Source of the DNA: Microbacterium profundi
Lineage (GTDB): Bacteria > Actinomycetota > Actinomycetes > Actinomycetales > Microbacteriaceae
DNA: 64,000 nucleotides
Assembly (NCBI RefSeq): GCF_000763375.1
Contig: NZ_JPSY01000002.1
Location: forward strand, 186,001 to 250,000
Direction of reading: 5' to 3'
Shown here piece by piece: positions 29,609-38,269 of this stretch; position 1 is the stretch's first letter, and each line of letters opens with the position of its first letter. Below the pieces are notes generated by a model that worked only from the letters and a program-made list of their open reading frames with translations, was not told the DNA's origin and made no database searches. Both the position numbers and the translations under genes were made by a program.

Positions 29609-31126
29609 ATGGCGACAAACACCACACGGCGGGCGACCGCGCAAGTCTCAACCGACCTGCTCAAAGGCTCGATCCGATTCTTCACCATCGTCCTCATGGT
29701 CACCGCGGCCGCGGCCCCGCTGGTCGTCGTATCCACCTACATCCCGATCTCGTTCGCCAACGGCGCGGGCATGTCGACGGCGTTGACCTACGTCGCTGCC
29801 ACCCTGATCCTGCTCGTGTTCGCGGTCGGTTTCGCTCAGATGGCCAAACGGATCACTGCTGCCGGCGCTTTCTACAACTACACGACGCAGGGTCTCGGAC
29901 GACCGATTGGCTTGGGCGCCGGATGGACCGTCATGCTTGCTTACAGCATGATCGTTCCAGCCATCAGCGGTGGGTTCGGATACTTCATGTCAGCGATGCT
30001 GGCAAATTACTTCGGGTGGGCCGTCCCATGGTGGGTATGCAGCGTCGCGGGCGTCATCCTCATGTTCGTGATCTCGTACTTCAAGGTCACCCTCACCGGA
30101 AAGATCCTGGGCGTTGCGCTCGGCCTCGAGGTGCTCGTCGTCTTCATCGTTGCGACAGCGGTAGTCGTTCAGGGCGGAGCCCAGGGGCAGATGCCGGAGG
30201 CATTCAATCCTGCCGGATGGCTGGCAGCGCCAGCTATCGGTATCGGGTTCTTCTTCGCGTTCTGGTCGTGGATCGGTTTCGAGACGACGGCGATCTACGG
30301 CGAGGAAACAACCGACCCCAAGCAGTCAGTCCCCCGAGCCACCTACATTGCCGTGATCACACTCGGTGTGTTCTACAGCTTCGCGGCCTACGCCGGCATC
30401 GTCGGATTCGGCGACCAGACCATGGAGCAGGCCGGCACCCTCGTCGGCGACTACTACTTCGTCCTCGCTGACATGTACACCTGGCATTTCATGCGCGTGC
30501 TCATGGACTTCCTCGTGATCACCGGATTCTTCGCGTGTGCGTTCGCTTTCCACAACAACGCCTCCCGGTACTTCTTCTCCATGGGGCGCGACCGCATCCT
30601 GCCTGCAGCGCTCGGACGTACGCACGACAAGCACAAGTCTCCATACGTCGCGAACGGGGTCCAGGCAGCCATCGCGATCATCGTGATCCTCCTGTTCGCT
30701 CTTGGTGGCGCGGACCCGCTTCTGCAGCTGGGTGGCTGGTTGCCGATCTTCTGCACCGCAGGCGTTGTCTTCGTGCAGCTGCTGGTCTCCCTCGCGGTGA
30801 TCTTCTACTTCAACCGCGTGGGCCGCTCCGGTCCCGGCGCGACATGGAAGACGCTGGTCGCTCCGGCCATCGGGGTTGTCGCACAGGCCATAGTGCTGGT
30901 CCTGCTTGTCGTCTACATCCCGTTCCTCGCCGGCGCGGATGTGGTGGTCGTCAACCTGATCCCGCTCTACGTTCTGCTCATCGCCCTCGCCGGCGTCGTC
31001 TACGCCTTGTACCTCCGTAAGCGCCGACCCGAGCAGTATGCCCGGATCGGGAAGATCTACGACGAGGAGGAGTTCCCCGACGCGCTCGATGCGACGGTCG
31101 GGGGAGAGTCTCCCGCTCGGCCTTAA
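29609..31126 (+). CDS. APC-family amino acid/amine permease
   Basis: A 505-residue membrane protein with about 12 hydrophobic segments, opening TDLLKGSIRFFTIVLMVTAAAAPLVVV. APC landmarks include GAFYNYTTQGLGRPIGLGAGW, FAFWSWIGFETTAIYGEET and the DPKQSVPRATY segment. It is expected to import an amine or amino acid by proton symport. It lies between the two gamma-glutamyl enzyme groups and ahead of the ligase gene, so it probably takes up the pathway substrate. GAGAGG lies 10 bases before the ATG. Confidence 0.9.
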   Translation: MATNTTRRATAQVSTDLLKGSIRFFTIVLMVTAAAAPLVVVSTYIPISFANGAGMSTALTYVAATLILLVFAVGFAQMAKRITAAGAFYNYTTQGLGRPIGLGAGWTVMLAYSMIVPAISGGFGYFMSAMLANYFGWAVPWWVCSVAGVILMFVISYFKVTLTGKILGVALGLEVLVVFIVATAVVVQGGAQGQMPEAFNPAGWLAAPAIGIGFFFAFWSWIGFETTAIYGEETTDPKQSVPRATYIAVITLGVFYSFAAYAGIVGFGDQTMEQAGTLVGDYYFVLADMYTWHFMRVLMDFLVITGFFACAFAFHNNASRYFFSMGRDRILPAALGRTHDKHKSPYVANGVQAAIAIIVILLFALGGADPLLQLGGWLPIFCTAGVVFVQLLVSLAVIFYFNRVGRSGPGATWKTLVAPAIGVVAQAIVLVLLVVYIPFLAGADVVVVNLIPLYVLLIALAGVVYALYLRKRRPEQYARIGKIYDEEEFPDALDATVGGESPARP

Positions 31127-31141
31127 TCACCGCACCTGACG

Positions 31142-31177
31142 AACGCCCGGGCGAGGCTTCAGTCTTGCCCGGGTGTT
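31142..31177 (+). terminator. Terminator hairpin after the permease gene
   Basis: AACGCCCGGGC (31142-31152) pairs with GCCCGGGTGTT (31167-31177), with one G/T pair, followed by TGTCGTTAAG. It separates the permease from the ligase operon. Confidence 0.6.
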
Positions 31178-31234
31178 TGTCGTTAAGTGGCTCCTGGGCC
31201 AACCCGTACGTCGTGCACCGCGAAACTGGGAACG

Positions 31235-31251
31235 ATGTGCGCGGCGCACAT
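31235..31251 (+). promoter_or_regulatory. Perfect copy of the candidate operator
   Basis: ATGTGCGCGGCGCACAT is a perfect palindrome with 8-base arms and a single central G. It lies about 80 bases upstream of the ligase gene and probably controls the ligase-SDR-hydrolase-P450 operon. Confidence 0.6.
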
Positions 31252-31330
31252 ATTGCAGCGTTCGCGGCGCCGATAGCCTCGCTGCACGCTCTTCATACTC
31301 ACCATCAATGCAAGCTGGAAGGCAGGGCAC

Positions 31331-32719
31331 ATGAACAATGAGGTTCTGATCGAAGATCCGAAGCGCTACGTCGAGGAGTTCGTCGCGGAGCACGGGATCA
31401 AGGTCATCAAGATCGGTGCACCCGACATCGACGGCCTCTGGCGTGGCAAGCGTCTTTCGGCGAAGTACTTCGTCGAGTCCGCGTACAAAGCCGGAACGAA
31501 CATCTGCAACATCCTCTTCGGTTGGGACATCGAAGACGCCAGCATCCCGAACCTCACGTTCACGGGCTGGCACACAGGGTACCCGGATGTGAACCTGCGT
31601 CCCGACCTCACAACGCTTCGACTTGTGCCGGGTGAGCCGGGGGTGGCCTCCGTCATCTGCGACCTTTACAACCCCGACGGCACACCGCTGGAGCAGTCGC
31701 CTCGCGGCGTCTTGCGTCGTATCGTCGACCGTGCTGCATCCCTTGGGTACACGCCGATCTGCGCATACGAGTTCGAGTTCTACCTGTTCGAAGGAACGCC
31801 TCGGGAACTCGCGCGACGCACCTGGCGCGACCTGGAGCCGATCACCAACGGCAACCACACCTACAGCGTCTACCGCGACTCGGGCACCGAGCACGTGATC
31901 GGACTCATCCGCGATCAGCTCGCAGAGCAGGGCGTATTCATTGAGGCCAGCAACAGCGAACACGGCGCTGGACAGTTCGAAGTTAACATCCACTACGGAG
32001 AGGCCATCCAGGCGGCGGACAGCGCCCTGCTCCTCAAGCACACCGTGAAGGAGATCGCCGCAGCCCACGGGCTCACTGCGTCGTTCATGGCCAAGATCAA
32101 CCCCGGGCAGGCGGGCTCGTCCGGACACGTGCACCAGAGCCTGATCAGTGCCGAGGACGAGGACGCCCTGTTCGCGAACCCCACCGCCCCGGGCGAACTC
32201 AGCAGCATCGGAAGCGCCTACCTCGCCGGGCTCGTCGCCGGGTCCCGAGACTTCACCGCTCTGTACCTTCCGACCGTCAATTCCTACAAGCGGGTCGAAG
32301 GCGGACAATGGGCAGGATCCAGCGCCACATGGGGCGTCGACAATCGCACTGTGGCCATCCGCAGCATCCCCTCGGCGGGGGCTGCTGCACGTGTGGAGAA
32401 CCGCATCGCGGGAGCCGACGCCAACCCCTACCTGGTCCTCGCCGCCAACATCGCGTCGGGCCTTAGCGGCTTGGAGAAATCTCTTACCCCGCCTGAGGCC
32501 GTGACCGGCAACGCGTACGAGCAGGACAGCAGTGCCGCTCTTCGTCTGCCGCACACGCTGGAAGCGGCCACCGCTGTCTTCGCTGACAGTGACCTGGCGA
32601 AGGAGTACTTCGGTGAGGAGTTCGTCCGCCACTACACGGAGACCCGCCAGTGGGAGGTGCAGCAGTTCCACAAGGCTGTCACCGACTGGGAGACGTCCCG
32701 CTACCTCGAGCACATCTAA
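31331..32719 (+). CDS. Glutamine synthetase family protein (gamma-glutamylamide ligase)
   Basis: A 462-residue ligase with the GS catalytic motifs AYEFEFYLFEG, EHGAGQFEVNIHYG, FMAKINPGQAGSSGHVHQSL and NSYKRV with DNRTVAIRS. It lacks the adenylylation-type context of GlnA. Its operon (SDR, gamma-glutamyl hydrolase, P450 system) matches enzymes that glutamylate an amine, such as IpuC for isopropylamine or PuuA for putrescine. GGAAGG lies about 9 bases before the ATG. It differs clearly from the ligase at 32, so the two probably have different substrates. Confidence 0.9.
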   Translation: MNNEVLIEDPKRYVEEFVAEHGIKVIKIGAPDIDGLWRGKRLSAKYFVESAYKAGTNICNILFGWDIEDASIPNLTFTGWHTGYPDVNLRPDLTTLRLVPGEPGVASVICDLYNPDGTPLEQSPRGVLRRIVDRAASLGYTPICAYEFEFYLFEGTPRELARRTWRDLEPITNGNHTYSVYRDSGTEHVIGLIRDQLAEQGVFIEASNSEHGAGQFEVNIHYGEAIQAADSALLLKHTVKEIAAAHGLTASFMAKINPGQAGSSGHVHQSLISAEDEDALFANPTAPGELSSIGSAYLAGLVAGSRDFTALYLPTVNSYKRVEGGQWAGSSATWGVDNRTVAIRSIPSAGAAARVENRIAGADANPYLVLAANIASGLSGLEKSLTPPEAVTGNAYEQDSSAALRLPHTLEAATAVFADSDLAKEYFGEEFVRHYTETRQWEVQQFHKAVTDWETSRYLEHI

Positions 32720-32748
32720 TCCCCAACAAGCCAAGAAAGAGAACGAAT

Positions 32749-33513
32749 ATGGGAAATCGACTTGAAGGACGTTTCGCCGCGGTCACCGGAGCCGCGTCCG
32801 GAAACGGTCGCGCTATCGCTGAGAAGCTGCTCGATGAGGGAGCATCGCTCGCTGCTATCGACCTGAACCCGGATGCCCTCGAATCGGTGTTCGGCGGTCG
32901 CGAAAACGTCATCAACATCCAGGCGAACGTCGCCGATGAGGACAGCGTCCGTGCCGGTTTCGCGAAGGTCGCCGACGAATTCGGACGCCTCGATGTGCTG
33001 GTCAACAACGCCGGCATCGTGAAGTTCGGCACTTTCGAGGACCTTTCCGTCGCGGAATGGGATCAGGTGTTCGCCGTGAACTCCACCGGTCCGTTCATTG
33101 TGTCCCGCGAGGCATACAGTCTCCTGCGAGCTGGCGACGGTGATCACACGCGCTCCATCGTGAACATCACCTCGGTCGAAGCGCACATCGTGATCTCCTC
33201 CAGCGGCCACCCCCAGATCCACTACAACGCTTCCAAGGGGGCCCTGCTGCAGCTCACCCGCGCTCTGGCTGTCGAGGCCGCTTCCTCCGGTATTCGAGTC
33301 AACGCGGTCGCGCCCGGATTCATCGAAACGCCGTTCACGGCGGAGGCACTCGGGAAGGAAGAGGTCCGCAACTGGCTGCTCGAGCGTACCCCGATGGGAC
33401 GCATTGGCAAGCCCGAGGACGTCGCCAACGGCGTGGCATTCCTCGCCTCGGACGAGTCGAGCTGGGTGACCGGGACGACGCTGTTCGTCGACGGCGGTTG
33501 GACGATCTACTGA
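32749..33513 (+). CDS. SDR family oxidoreductase
   Basis: A 254-residue classical SDR: TGAASGNGRAIA cofactor loop, AIDLN acidic residue suggesting NAD, NNAG, and the catalytic Ser/Tyr/Lys in SSGHPQIHYNASKGA. It ends with the usual DGGWTIY. It probably oxidises or reduces a hydroxyl/carbonyl of the glutamylated intermediate. AAGAAAGAG lies upstream of the ATG. The stop and the next start overlap (TGATG), giving coupled translation with the hydrolase. Confidence 0.9.
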   Translation: MGNRLEGRFAAVTGAASGNGRAIAEKLLDEGASLAAIDLNPDALESVFGGRENVINIQANVADEDSVRAGFAKVADEFGRLDVLVNNAGIVKFGTFEDLSVAEWDQVFAVNSTGPFIVSREAYSLLRAGDGDHTRSIVNITSVEAHIVISSSGHPQIHYNASKGALLQLTRALAVEAASSGIRVNAVAPGFIETPFTAEALGKEEVRNWLLERTPMGRIGKPEDVANGVAFLASDESSWVTGTTLFVDGGWTIY

Positions 33514-34229
33514 TGCCTCGTCCACTCATCGCAGTCACCGCGGACCGGAGCGTGCAGCAGTCCGCTTTCGGTCCGCGTGACTCCACACTTCAGGTGCTCA
33601 GCTACGCCGAAGCCGTTGTCTCTGCGGGCGGCCGACCGGCGATCCTCCCGGCGACGGAGGTGATCCCGGAGGACCTGCTCGACGGTTTCGACGCTCTGCT
33701 GCTCACCGGTGGCGGCGACTTGTCCCCGGAGATGTATGGGCAGGCGCCGGACGAGACCGTTTACGGTGTCAGCCCCTTCCGTGACCGTTTCGAGACGGCC
33801 CTTGTGCGTGACGCCCGGGAGCGAGGACTGCCGATCCTGGCGATCTGCCGGGGGCTGCAGCTCATCAACGTCCTGCGCGGGGGCACGCTCATCCAGCACC
33901 TCGACGGCCACTGGCAGACTCGCCCGTCGAACGAAGCGGACCACGAGATCGCCGTCGAACCGACATCGCTCCTTGCGGGCATCGTCGGAGAGCGGATGGC
34001 TGTGAACAGCTACCACCACCAGGCCGTAGCGCGTCTGGGCGAGGGGTTGACGGTCACCGCACGCGCAGGCGACGTGGTCGAAGCCTTCGAGGACGCGTCC
34101 GCCAACCTCATCGCAGTGCAATGGCACCCGGAGCACCTGTTCCTCACCTCAGCAGACAACCATGCTCTGTTCGACGACCTTGTTCGCCGGGCGAGCGCGT
34201 ATACCGAAAGGAAACCGGCTCATGTCTGA
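33513..34229 (+). CDS. Gamma-glutamyl-gamma-aminobutyrate hydrolase-like class I amidotransferase
   Basis: A 238-residue peptidase C26-type enzyme that should release free amine or amino alcohol from its gamma-glutamyl amide. Motifs: LLLTGGGDLSPEMYG, nucleophile elbow ILAICRGLQLIN and AVQWHPEHLF. It is clearly homologous to the enzyme at 1368. Its 3' end overlaps the P450 start by 8 bases. Confidence 0.88.
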   Translation: MPRPLIAVTADRSVQQSAFGPRDSTLQVLSYAEAVVSAGGRPAILPATEVIPEDLLDGFDALLLTGGGDLSPEMYGQAPDETVYGVSPFRDRFETALVRDARERGLPILAICRGLQLINVLRGGTLIQHLDGHWQTRPSNEADHEIAVEPTSLLAGIVGERMAVNSYHHQAVARLGEGLTVTARAGDVVEAFEDASANLIAVQWHPEHLFLTSADNHALFDDLVRRASAYTERKPAHV

Positions 34230-35397
34230 CAACGAAACCCTCGCCGAGTTCGACTTCCACGGCAAAGCACTCGACACGATCTTCGACGACTACGCGCAGA
34301 TGCACGAGTCGAAGCCTGTCGGTCGCAGCTCGAAGTACGGCGGGTTCTGGTACATCTGCAAGAGCGAGGACATCTTCGACGCGGAGCAGGACCCGCAGAC
34401 GTGGTCGGTGGGCCCGTCGATGCTGCTGCCGTCGTTCGGCACGGAGATGCCGCTGATTCCCATCGACATCGACCCGCCCACGCATGCGGGCTTCCGCAAG
34501 CTGCTGCTTCCGATGTTCACTCCTATGGCGATCAACAAGCTCGAACCGGGCATGCACTCCACGGCCATCGAACTGTCGGATCAGGTGAAGAGTGCGTTCG
34601 AGGACAGCGATGTTGTCGACGTGTCGGCTCTCTTCGCGCGTCCCTACCCGACGATCATCTTCAGCCGACTCGCGGGGTACCCGGAGCAGGACTGGCCTCT
34701 GTTCGACCAGTGGATCGACGACATCATCTACGAGCGGACCAAGTCTCCCGAGAAGGCGAAAGCCGCCGGCGACGACCTCATCGCCTACGTGCAGCGCCTC
34801 ATCGACGACGGGCGCGCAGGGAAGGCGCTCGAGGGCATCACCGGCGAGCTGCTCAATGCAACAATCGACGGACGTCCACTGACTGATGACGAGTTGGTCT
34901 CCTACGGATATCTGCTGTTCCTCGCGGGCCTGGACACCACAGCGTGGGCGATCCGCTCCTCGCTGTGGTACCTCGCCCGCAACAAGGAAGCGCAGGCGCT
35001 TCTGCGCCGCGAGCCCGAACGGATCGTGGATGCGGCTGAGGAGTTCCTGCGTACGCTGTCGCCTGTCCAGGCGATGGCGCGCACCGCGAAGCAGGACACC
35101 ACGGTCCGCGGGCAGGAGATCAAGGCGGGCGAGCGTGTGGTGCTGGTGTTCGGCGCGGGCAACCGCGACCCGGAGATCTACGACAACCCCAACGACATCG
35201 ACATCACTCGCGAGAACAACCGGCACCTCGCGTTCGGCGGCGGTATCCACCGGTGCCTGGGCTCAAACCTCGGACGCAAAGAGCTCGTGATCTCCCTCGA
35301 GCACTTCCTGGCCACCATCCCGGAGTTCGAGCTGGCCGAGGAGGAGCCCTGGCATGGTGTCGGGTCGCTGCGGCTGCGTCTGACAGGAGGCGAGTGA
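34222..35397 (+). CDS. Cytochrome P450
   Basis: A 391-residue soluble bacterial P450. The I-helix is AGLDTT (residues 235-240), the E-x-x-R pair is E274/R277 and the haem loop FGGGIHRCLG has the axial Cys at 345. Length is typical for class I enzymes. It is followed directly by a ferredoxin and a ferredoxin reductase, its likely electron chain. Because it lies between a glutamylamide ligase and hydrolase, hydroxylation of a gamma-glutamylamide is a reasonable guess. AAGGAAAC precedes the ATG at 34222. Confidence 0.93.
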   Translation: MSDNETLAEFDFHGKALDTIFDDYAQMHESKPVGRSSKYGGFWYICKSEDIFDAEQDPQTWSVGPSMLLPSFGTEMPLIPIDIDPPTHAGFRKLLLPMFTPMAINKLEPGMHSTAIELSDQVKSAFEDSDVVDVSALFARPYPTIIFSRLAGYPEQDWPLFDQWIDDIIYERTKSPEKAKAAGDDLIAYVQRLIDDGRAGKALEGITGELLNATIDGRPLTDDELVSYGYLLFLAGLDTTAWAIRSSLWYLARNKEAQALLRREPERIVDAAEEFLRTLSPVQAMARTAKQDTTVRGQEIKAGERVVLVFGAGNRDPEIYDNPNDIDITRENNRHLAFGGGIHRCLGSNLGRKELVISLEHFLATIPEFELAEEEPWHGVGSLRLRLTGGE

Positions 35398-35398
35398 C

Positions 35399-35605
35399 AT
35401 GACGAAGATCTGGGTGGACCCGGCCCGGTGCCAGGGGCACGCACGGTGCTTCATGATCGCCCCAGAGACCTTCTACATCGACGATGAAGGATACGGGCAT
35501 GTCGTGGAAGGACGTGAGGGCGCCTACGAGGAGGAGAACACACGAAAAGCCATCCGGAACTGCCCTGAGCGCGCCATCAAGCTCGTCGAGACGGAGGACG
35601 CGTGA
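35399..35605 (+). CDS. [3Fe-4S]-type ferredoxin
   Basis: A 68-residue P450-partner ferredoxin. Cluster ligands are C11, C17 and C55 in RCQGHARC and NCPERA; the usual second Cys position is His (H14), as in [3Fe-4S] ferredoxins. It passes electrons from the following reductase to the P450. GGAGG lies just before the ATG, and its stop overlaps the next GTG. Confidence 0.92.
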   Translation: MTKIWVDPARCQGHARCFMIAPETFYIDDEGYGHVVEGREGAYEEENTRKAIRNCPERAIKLVETEDA

Positions 35606-36750
35606 GCGAGTCGCTAGTCGTGGTCGGCGCTTCCGTCGCGACCACGGCGTTCATCGAGCGGCTGCGGGAACTCGGCAACAGTGCGCAGGTCACGGTCATC
35701 GACTGTGACCCCGACGCCCCGTACGACAGGCCCCCGCTGTCGAAGCACTACCTTGTCGAGGGTGAGGCGGATGAGATCGCCGTTGACTGGAGCGACCTGA
35801 ATGCCGAGCTTGTCCGTGCACGAGCCACGAGCGTGGACACGTCGGCGTCGGTAGTAAGGGTCGAGTACCCCGATGGGCGCGTGGGTGCTGTCCCGTTCGG
35901 CCAACTCGTGATCGCCACGGGCGCGAGCGCCGCACGGCTACCTATCGAACCGGAGGACACCACGGTGCTGCGAAGCGCCGCTGACGCCCGGCAACTGCGT
36001 GAGCGCACTGCGAACGGCGAGTCTGCGGTTGTCATCGGCGCGGGAGCCATCGGTGTGGAGCTCGCCTCCTCGCTCGCCGCCCGCGGATCGAAGGTCGCGC
36101 TCCTGGACCGAGCCGCAGGGCCCCTGGAGCGACTGTTGGCCGGCCACCTGGGCCAAGAAACGTCTGCTTGGCTCGCTGGTGCGGGCGTGGCATGTCATTG
36201 GGAGGCCGATATCGCTCGCATTAGCACCACTGACCGCGGCTGGGAGGTGGAGCTCCGAGACGGGCCCGTACTCATAGGTGACGTCCTCGTCAGCGCCGTG
36301 GGTGCCCGTCCTGCTGTCGGGTGGTTGGAGGATAGCGGTCTCCTCTCGCAGGGCGCTTTGCTTGTAGACGCCGATGGTCGCGTCCTTCAGGCAGGGACCG
36401 TCGTCCCGCACCTGTTCGGTATCGGTGACGCGGTCACGCGCATGCGCGACGGCGGTCCGGGCCAGCGCACGGAGAGCTGGGCCGAAGCTCGACAGCAGGG
36501 TGCACACCTCGCGGAGCTGCTCACCGGCGTGAACAGGCAGCCGGCGCCGCCGTCCTACTTCTGGACGGAAGTCGCAGGACGCAAAGTCCAAGTGGTCGGG
36601 GCGCTGCATCCGGATGCCGTGCCGGTGCTGGAGTTCGAGAACCCGGAGCGCGGAGCGACGCTTCACCGCTACGACGCGCCGGACGGCACAAGCGCGTGGA
36701 TCGGCGTCAACGCGCAGCCGCGTATTGCGAGGCTACTCACCGCGGCGTGA
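35602..36750 (+). CDS. FAD-dependent ferredoxin reductase
   Basis: A 382-residue putidaredoxin-reductase-like flavoprotein. It has an N-terminal FAD strand (LVVVGASVATTAFIERLRE, with a degenerate GxGxxG), RPPLSKHYLVEG, the second nucleotide loop VVIGAGAIGVELASSLA for NAD(P)H and LFGIGDAVTR near the end. GTG start overlaps the ferredoxin stop. It completes a class I P450 electron chain. Confidence 0.9.
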   Translation: MSESLVVVGASVATTAFIERLRELGNSAQVTVIDCDPDAPYDRPPLSKHYLVEGEADEIAVDWSDLNAELVRARATSVDTSASVVRVEYPDGRVGAVPFGQLVIATGASAARLPIEPEDTTVLRSAADARQLRERTANGESAVVIGAGAIGVELASSLAARGSKVALLDRAAGPLERLLAGHLGQETSAWLAGAGVACHWEADIARISTTDRGWEVELRDGPVLIGDVLVSAVGARPAVGWLEDSGLLSQGALLVDADGRVLQAGTVVPHLFGIGDAVTRMRDGGPGQRTESWAEARQQGAHLAELLTGVNRQPAPPSYFWTEVAGRKVQVVGALHPDAVPVLEFENPERGATLHRYDAPDGTSAWIGVNAQPRIARLLTAA

Positions 36751-36767
36751 CGGCGTCTCGTGAAGCG

Positions 36768-36800
36768 AAGGGGGCATGTGCATCGCGCACATGCCCCCTT
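36768..36800 (+). terminator. Strong hairpin with embedded operator motif
   Basis: AAGGGGGCATGTGC (36768-36781) pairs perfectly with GCACATGCCCCCTT (36787-36800) around a 5-base loop, followed by CCGTTTTCG. It lies 18 bases after the reductase stop and could end or attenuate the P450 operon. Its inner 17 bases are also a copy of the regulon palindrome. Confidence 0.6.
36776..36792 (+). promoter_or_regulatory. Candidate operator within the hairpin
   Basis: ATGTGCATCGCGCACAT matches ATGTGC-N5-GCACAT exactly. It lies about 107 bases upstream of the ALDH start and may control the ALDH-diflavin reductase pair. Confidence 0.5.
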
Positions 36801-36898
36801 CCGTTTTCGTACTCCGTGCACGCTCGATCCGTCGTCGTATGAGCCAAGGTGGGACAACTGAAGCGGGCGAGCGACCCGTATACGGCGGAAGAGGACCG

Positions 36899-38269
36899 AT
36901 GACGAACCTGACAATTCCCGTATGGAACCCGGCGACTGAAGAGCAGATCGACGAGGTGCGGGCGTTCACCCGCGCTGACGTTGACGTCGCTGTAGAGCGA
37001 GCGGTCGCTGCGCAGAGAAGCTGGGCACGCCTTCCTATCGCGCAGCGCCAGCGGTTCCTGTTTGACCTCGCTGATGCGGTGTCTCGCCATCGGGAGGAGC
37101 TGGCCAGCCTCGAGTCGCGCGATGTGGGAAAGCCGATGACGGCGGCGCTCGCTGAGGCTGACAGCGTCGCTGGGGTGTTCCGCTACTACGCCGGCACCAT
37201 CGACAAGCTCACCGGTGAGACCATTCCCGTAGACGGAGGCGTGGCAATGACCTTCCGTGAGCCCATCGGGGTCGTCGGGGTGATCACACCCTGGAACTTC
37301 CCCCTGCCCATCGCCAGCTGGAGCATCGCGCCTGCCCTCGCGGCTGGCAACGCCGTCATCGTCAAGCCGGCGAGCATGACCCCGCTGTCCACCGTCCGGT
37401 TCGGCGAGCTCGCCGCGGAGGTCTCCCCGATTCCGCACCTCCTGCAGGTCGTCACGGGCGGCGGTGCAGAAGTGGGCTCCACTCTCATCGAGGACTCGAG
37501 GGTCGGAAAAATCAGCTTCACCGGATCGACCGAGGTGGGGCGATCCATCCTCCGTTCCAGCGCTGACACCATGAAGCGCGTCACCCTCGAACTCGGCGGT
37601 AAGTCCGCGAACGTCGTCTTCGCTGACGCCGACATCGCCAAGGCGGCAGCATCCGCGCCATGGGCGGTGTTCGACAACACCGGTCAGGACTGCTGCGCAC
37701 GAAGCCGCATCCTCGTGCAGCGACCAGCTCTTGACGAGTTCCTTGAGAAGTTCGTCGCCGCCACGAGTGCTCTGCGGATCGGAGACCCGTCGCGGCTGGA
37801 CACCGACCTCGGTCCCCTGGTGTCACAAGAGCACCGCACGACCGTCGAGTCCTTCCTCGACGACAAGCTCGACGTGGTCTTCAAGGGATCCACCCCGGAC
37901 GGGCCCGGCTACTGGATGGCCCCTCACATAGCCGTCGATCAGGACGGATCTACCCGCGCAGCCCGGGACGAGATCTTCGGCCCGGTCGCCGTGGTCATTC
38001 CCTTCGACACGGAGGAGGAGGCTGTGCGGCTCGCCAACGAGACGATCTACGGTCTTAGCGGCTCGATTTGGACCAGCAACGTCGGTCGCGCGCTTCGCGT
38101 CGCGAGGGGTGTGGAGAGCGGGACCTTGTCCGTGAACTCGAACTCCTCGATCCGTGTGCAGGTTCCGTTCGGTGGTTTCAAGCAGTCCGGTATCGGACGT
38201 GAGTTGGGGATGGAGGGCGTGCGCGGCTTCACGGAGCCGAAGTCGGTCTTCATCAACACCGAGTCATGA
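36899..38269 (+). CDS. NAD(P)-dependent aldehyde dehydrogenase
   Basis: A 456-residue ALDH with TPWNFPLPIAS, KPASMTPLS, FTGSTEVGRS, LELGGKSANVVF (general base) and NTGQDCCARSR (nucleophile). It is a near paralogue in motif terms of the ALDH at 2120. The upstream in-frame extension (starting MCIAHMPPS) overlaps the hairpin and is not coding; GAAGAGGA precedes the ATG at 36899. Its stop overlaps the diflavin reductase start (ATGA). Confidence 0.9.
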   Translation: MTNLTIPVWNPATEEQIDEVRAFTRADVDVAVERAVAAQRSWARLPIAQRQRFLFDLADAVSRHREELASLESRDVGKPMTAALAEADSVAGVFRYYAGTIDKLTGETIPVDGGVAMTFREPIGVVGVITPWNFPLPIASWSIAPALAAGNAVIVKPASMTPLSTVRFGELAAEVSPIPHLLQVVTGGGAEVGSTLIEDSRVGKISFTGSTEVGRSILRSSADTMKRVTLELGGKSANVVFADADIAKAAASAPWAVFDNTGQDCCARSRILVQRPALDEFLEKFVAATSALRIGDPSRLDTDLGPLVSQEHRTTVESFLDDKLDVVFKGSTPDGPGYWMAPHIAVDQDGSTRAARDEIFGPVAVVIPFDTEEEAVRLANETIYGLSGSIWTSNVGRALRVARGVESGTLSVNSNSSIRVQVPFGGFKQSGIGRELGMEGVRGFTEPKSVFINTES

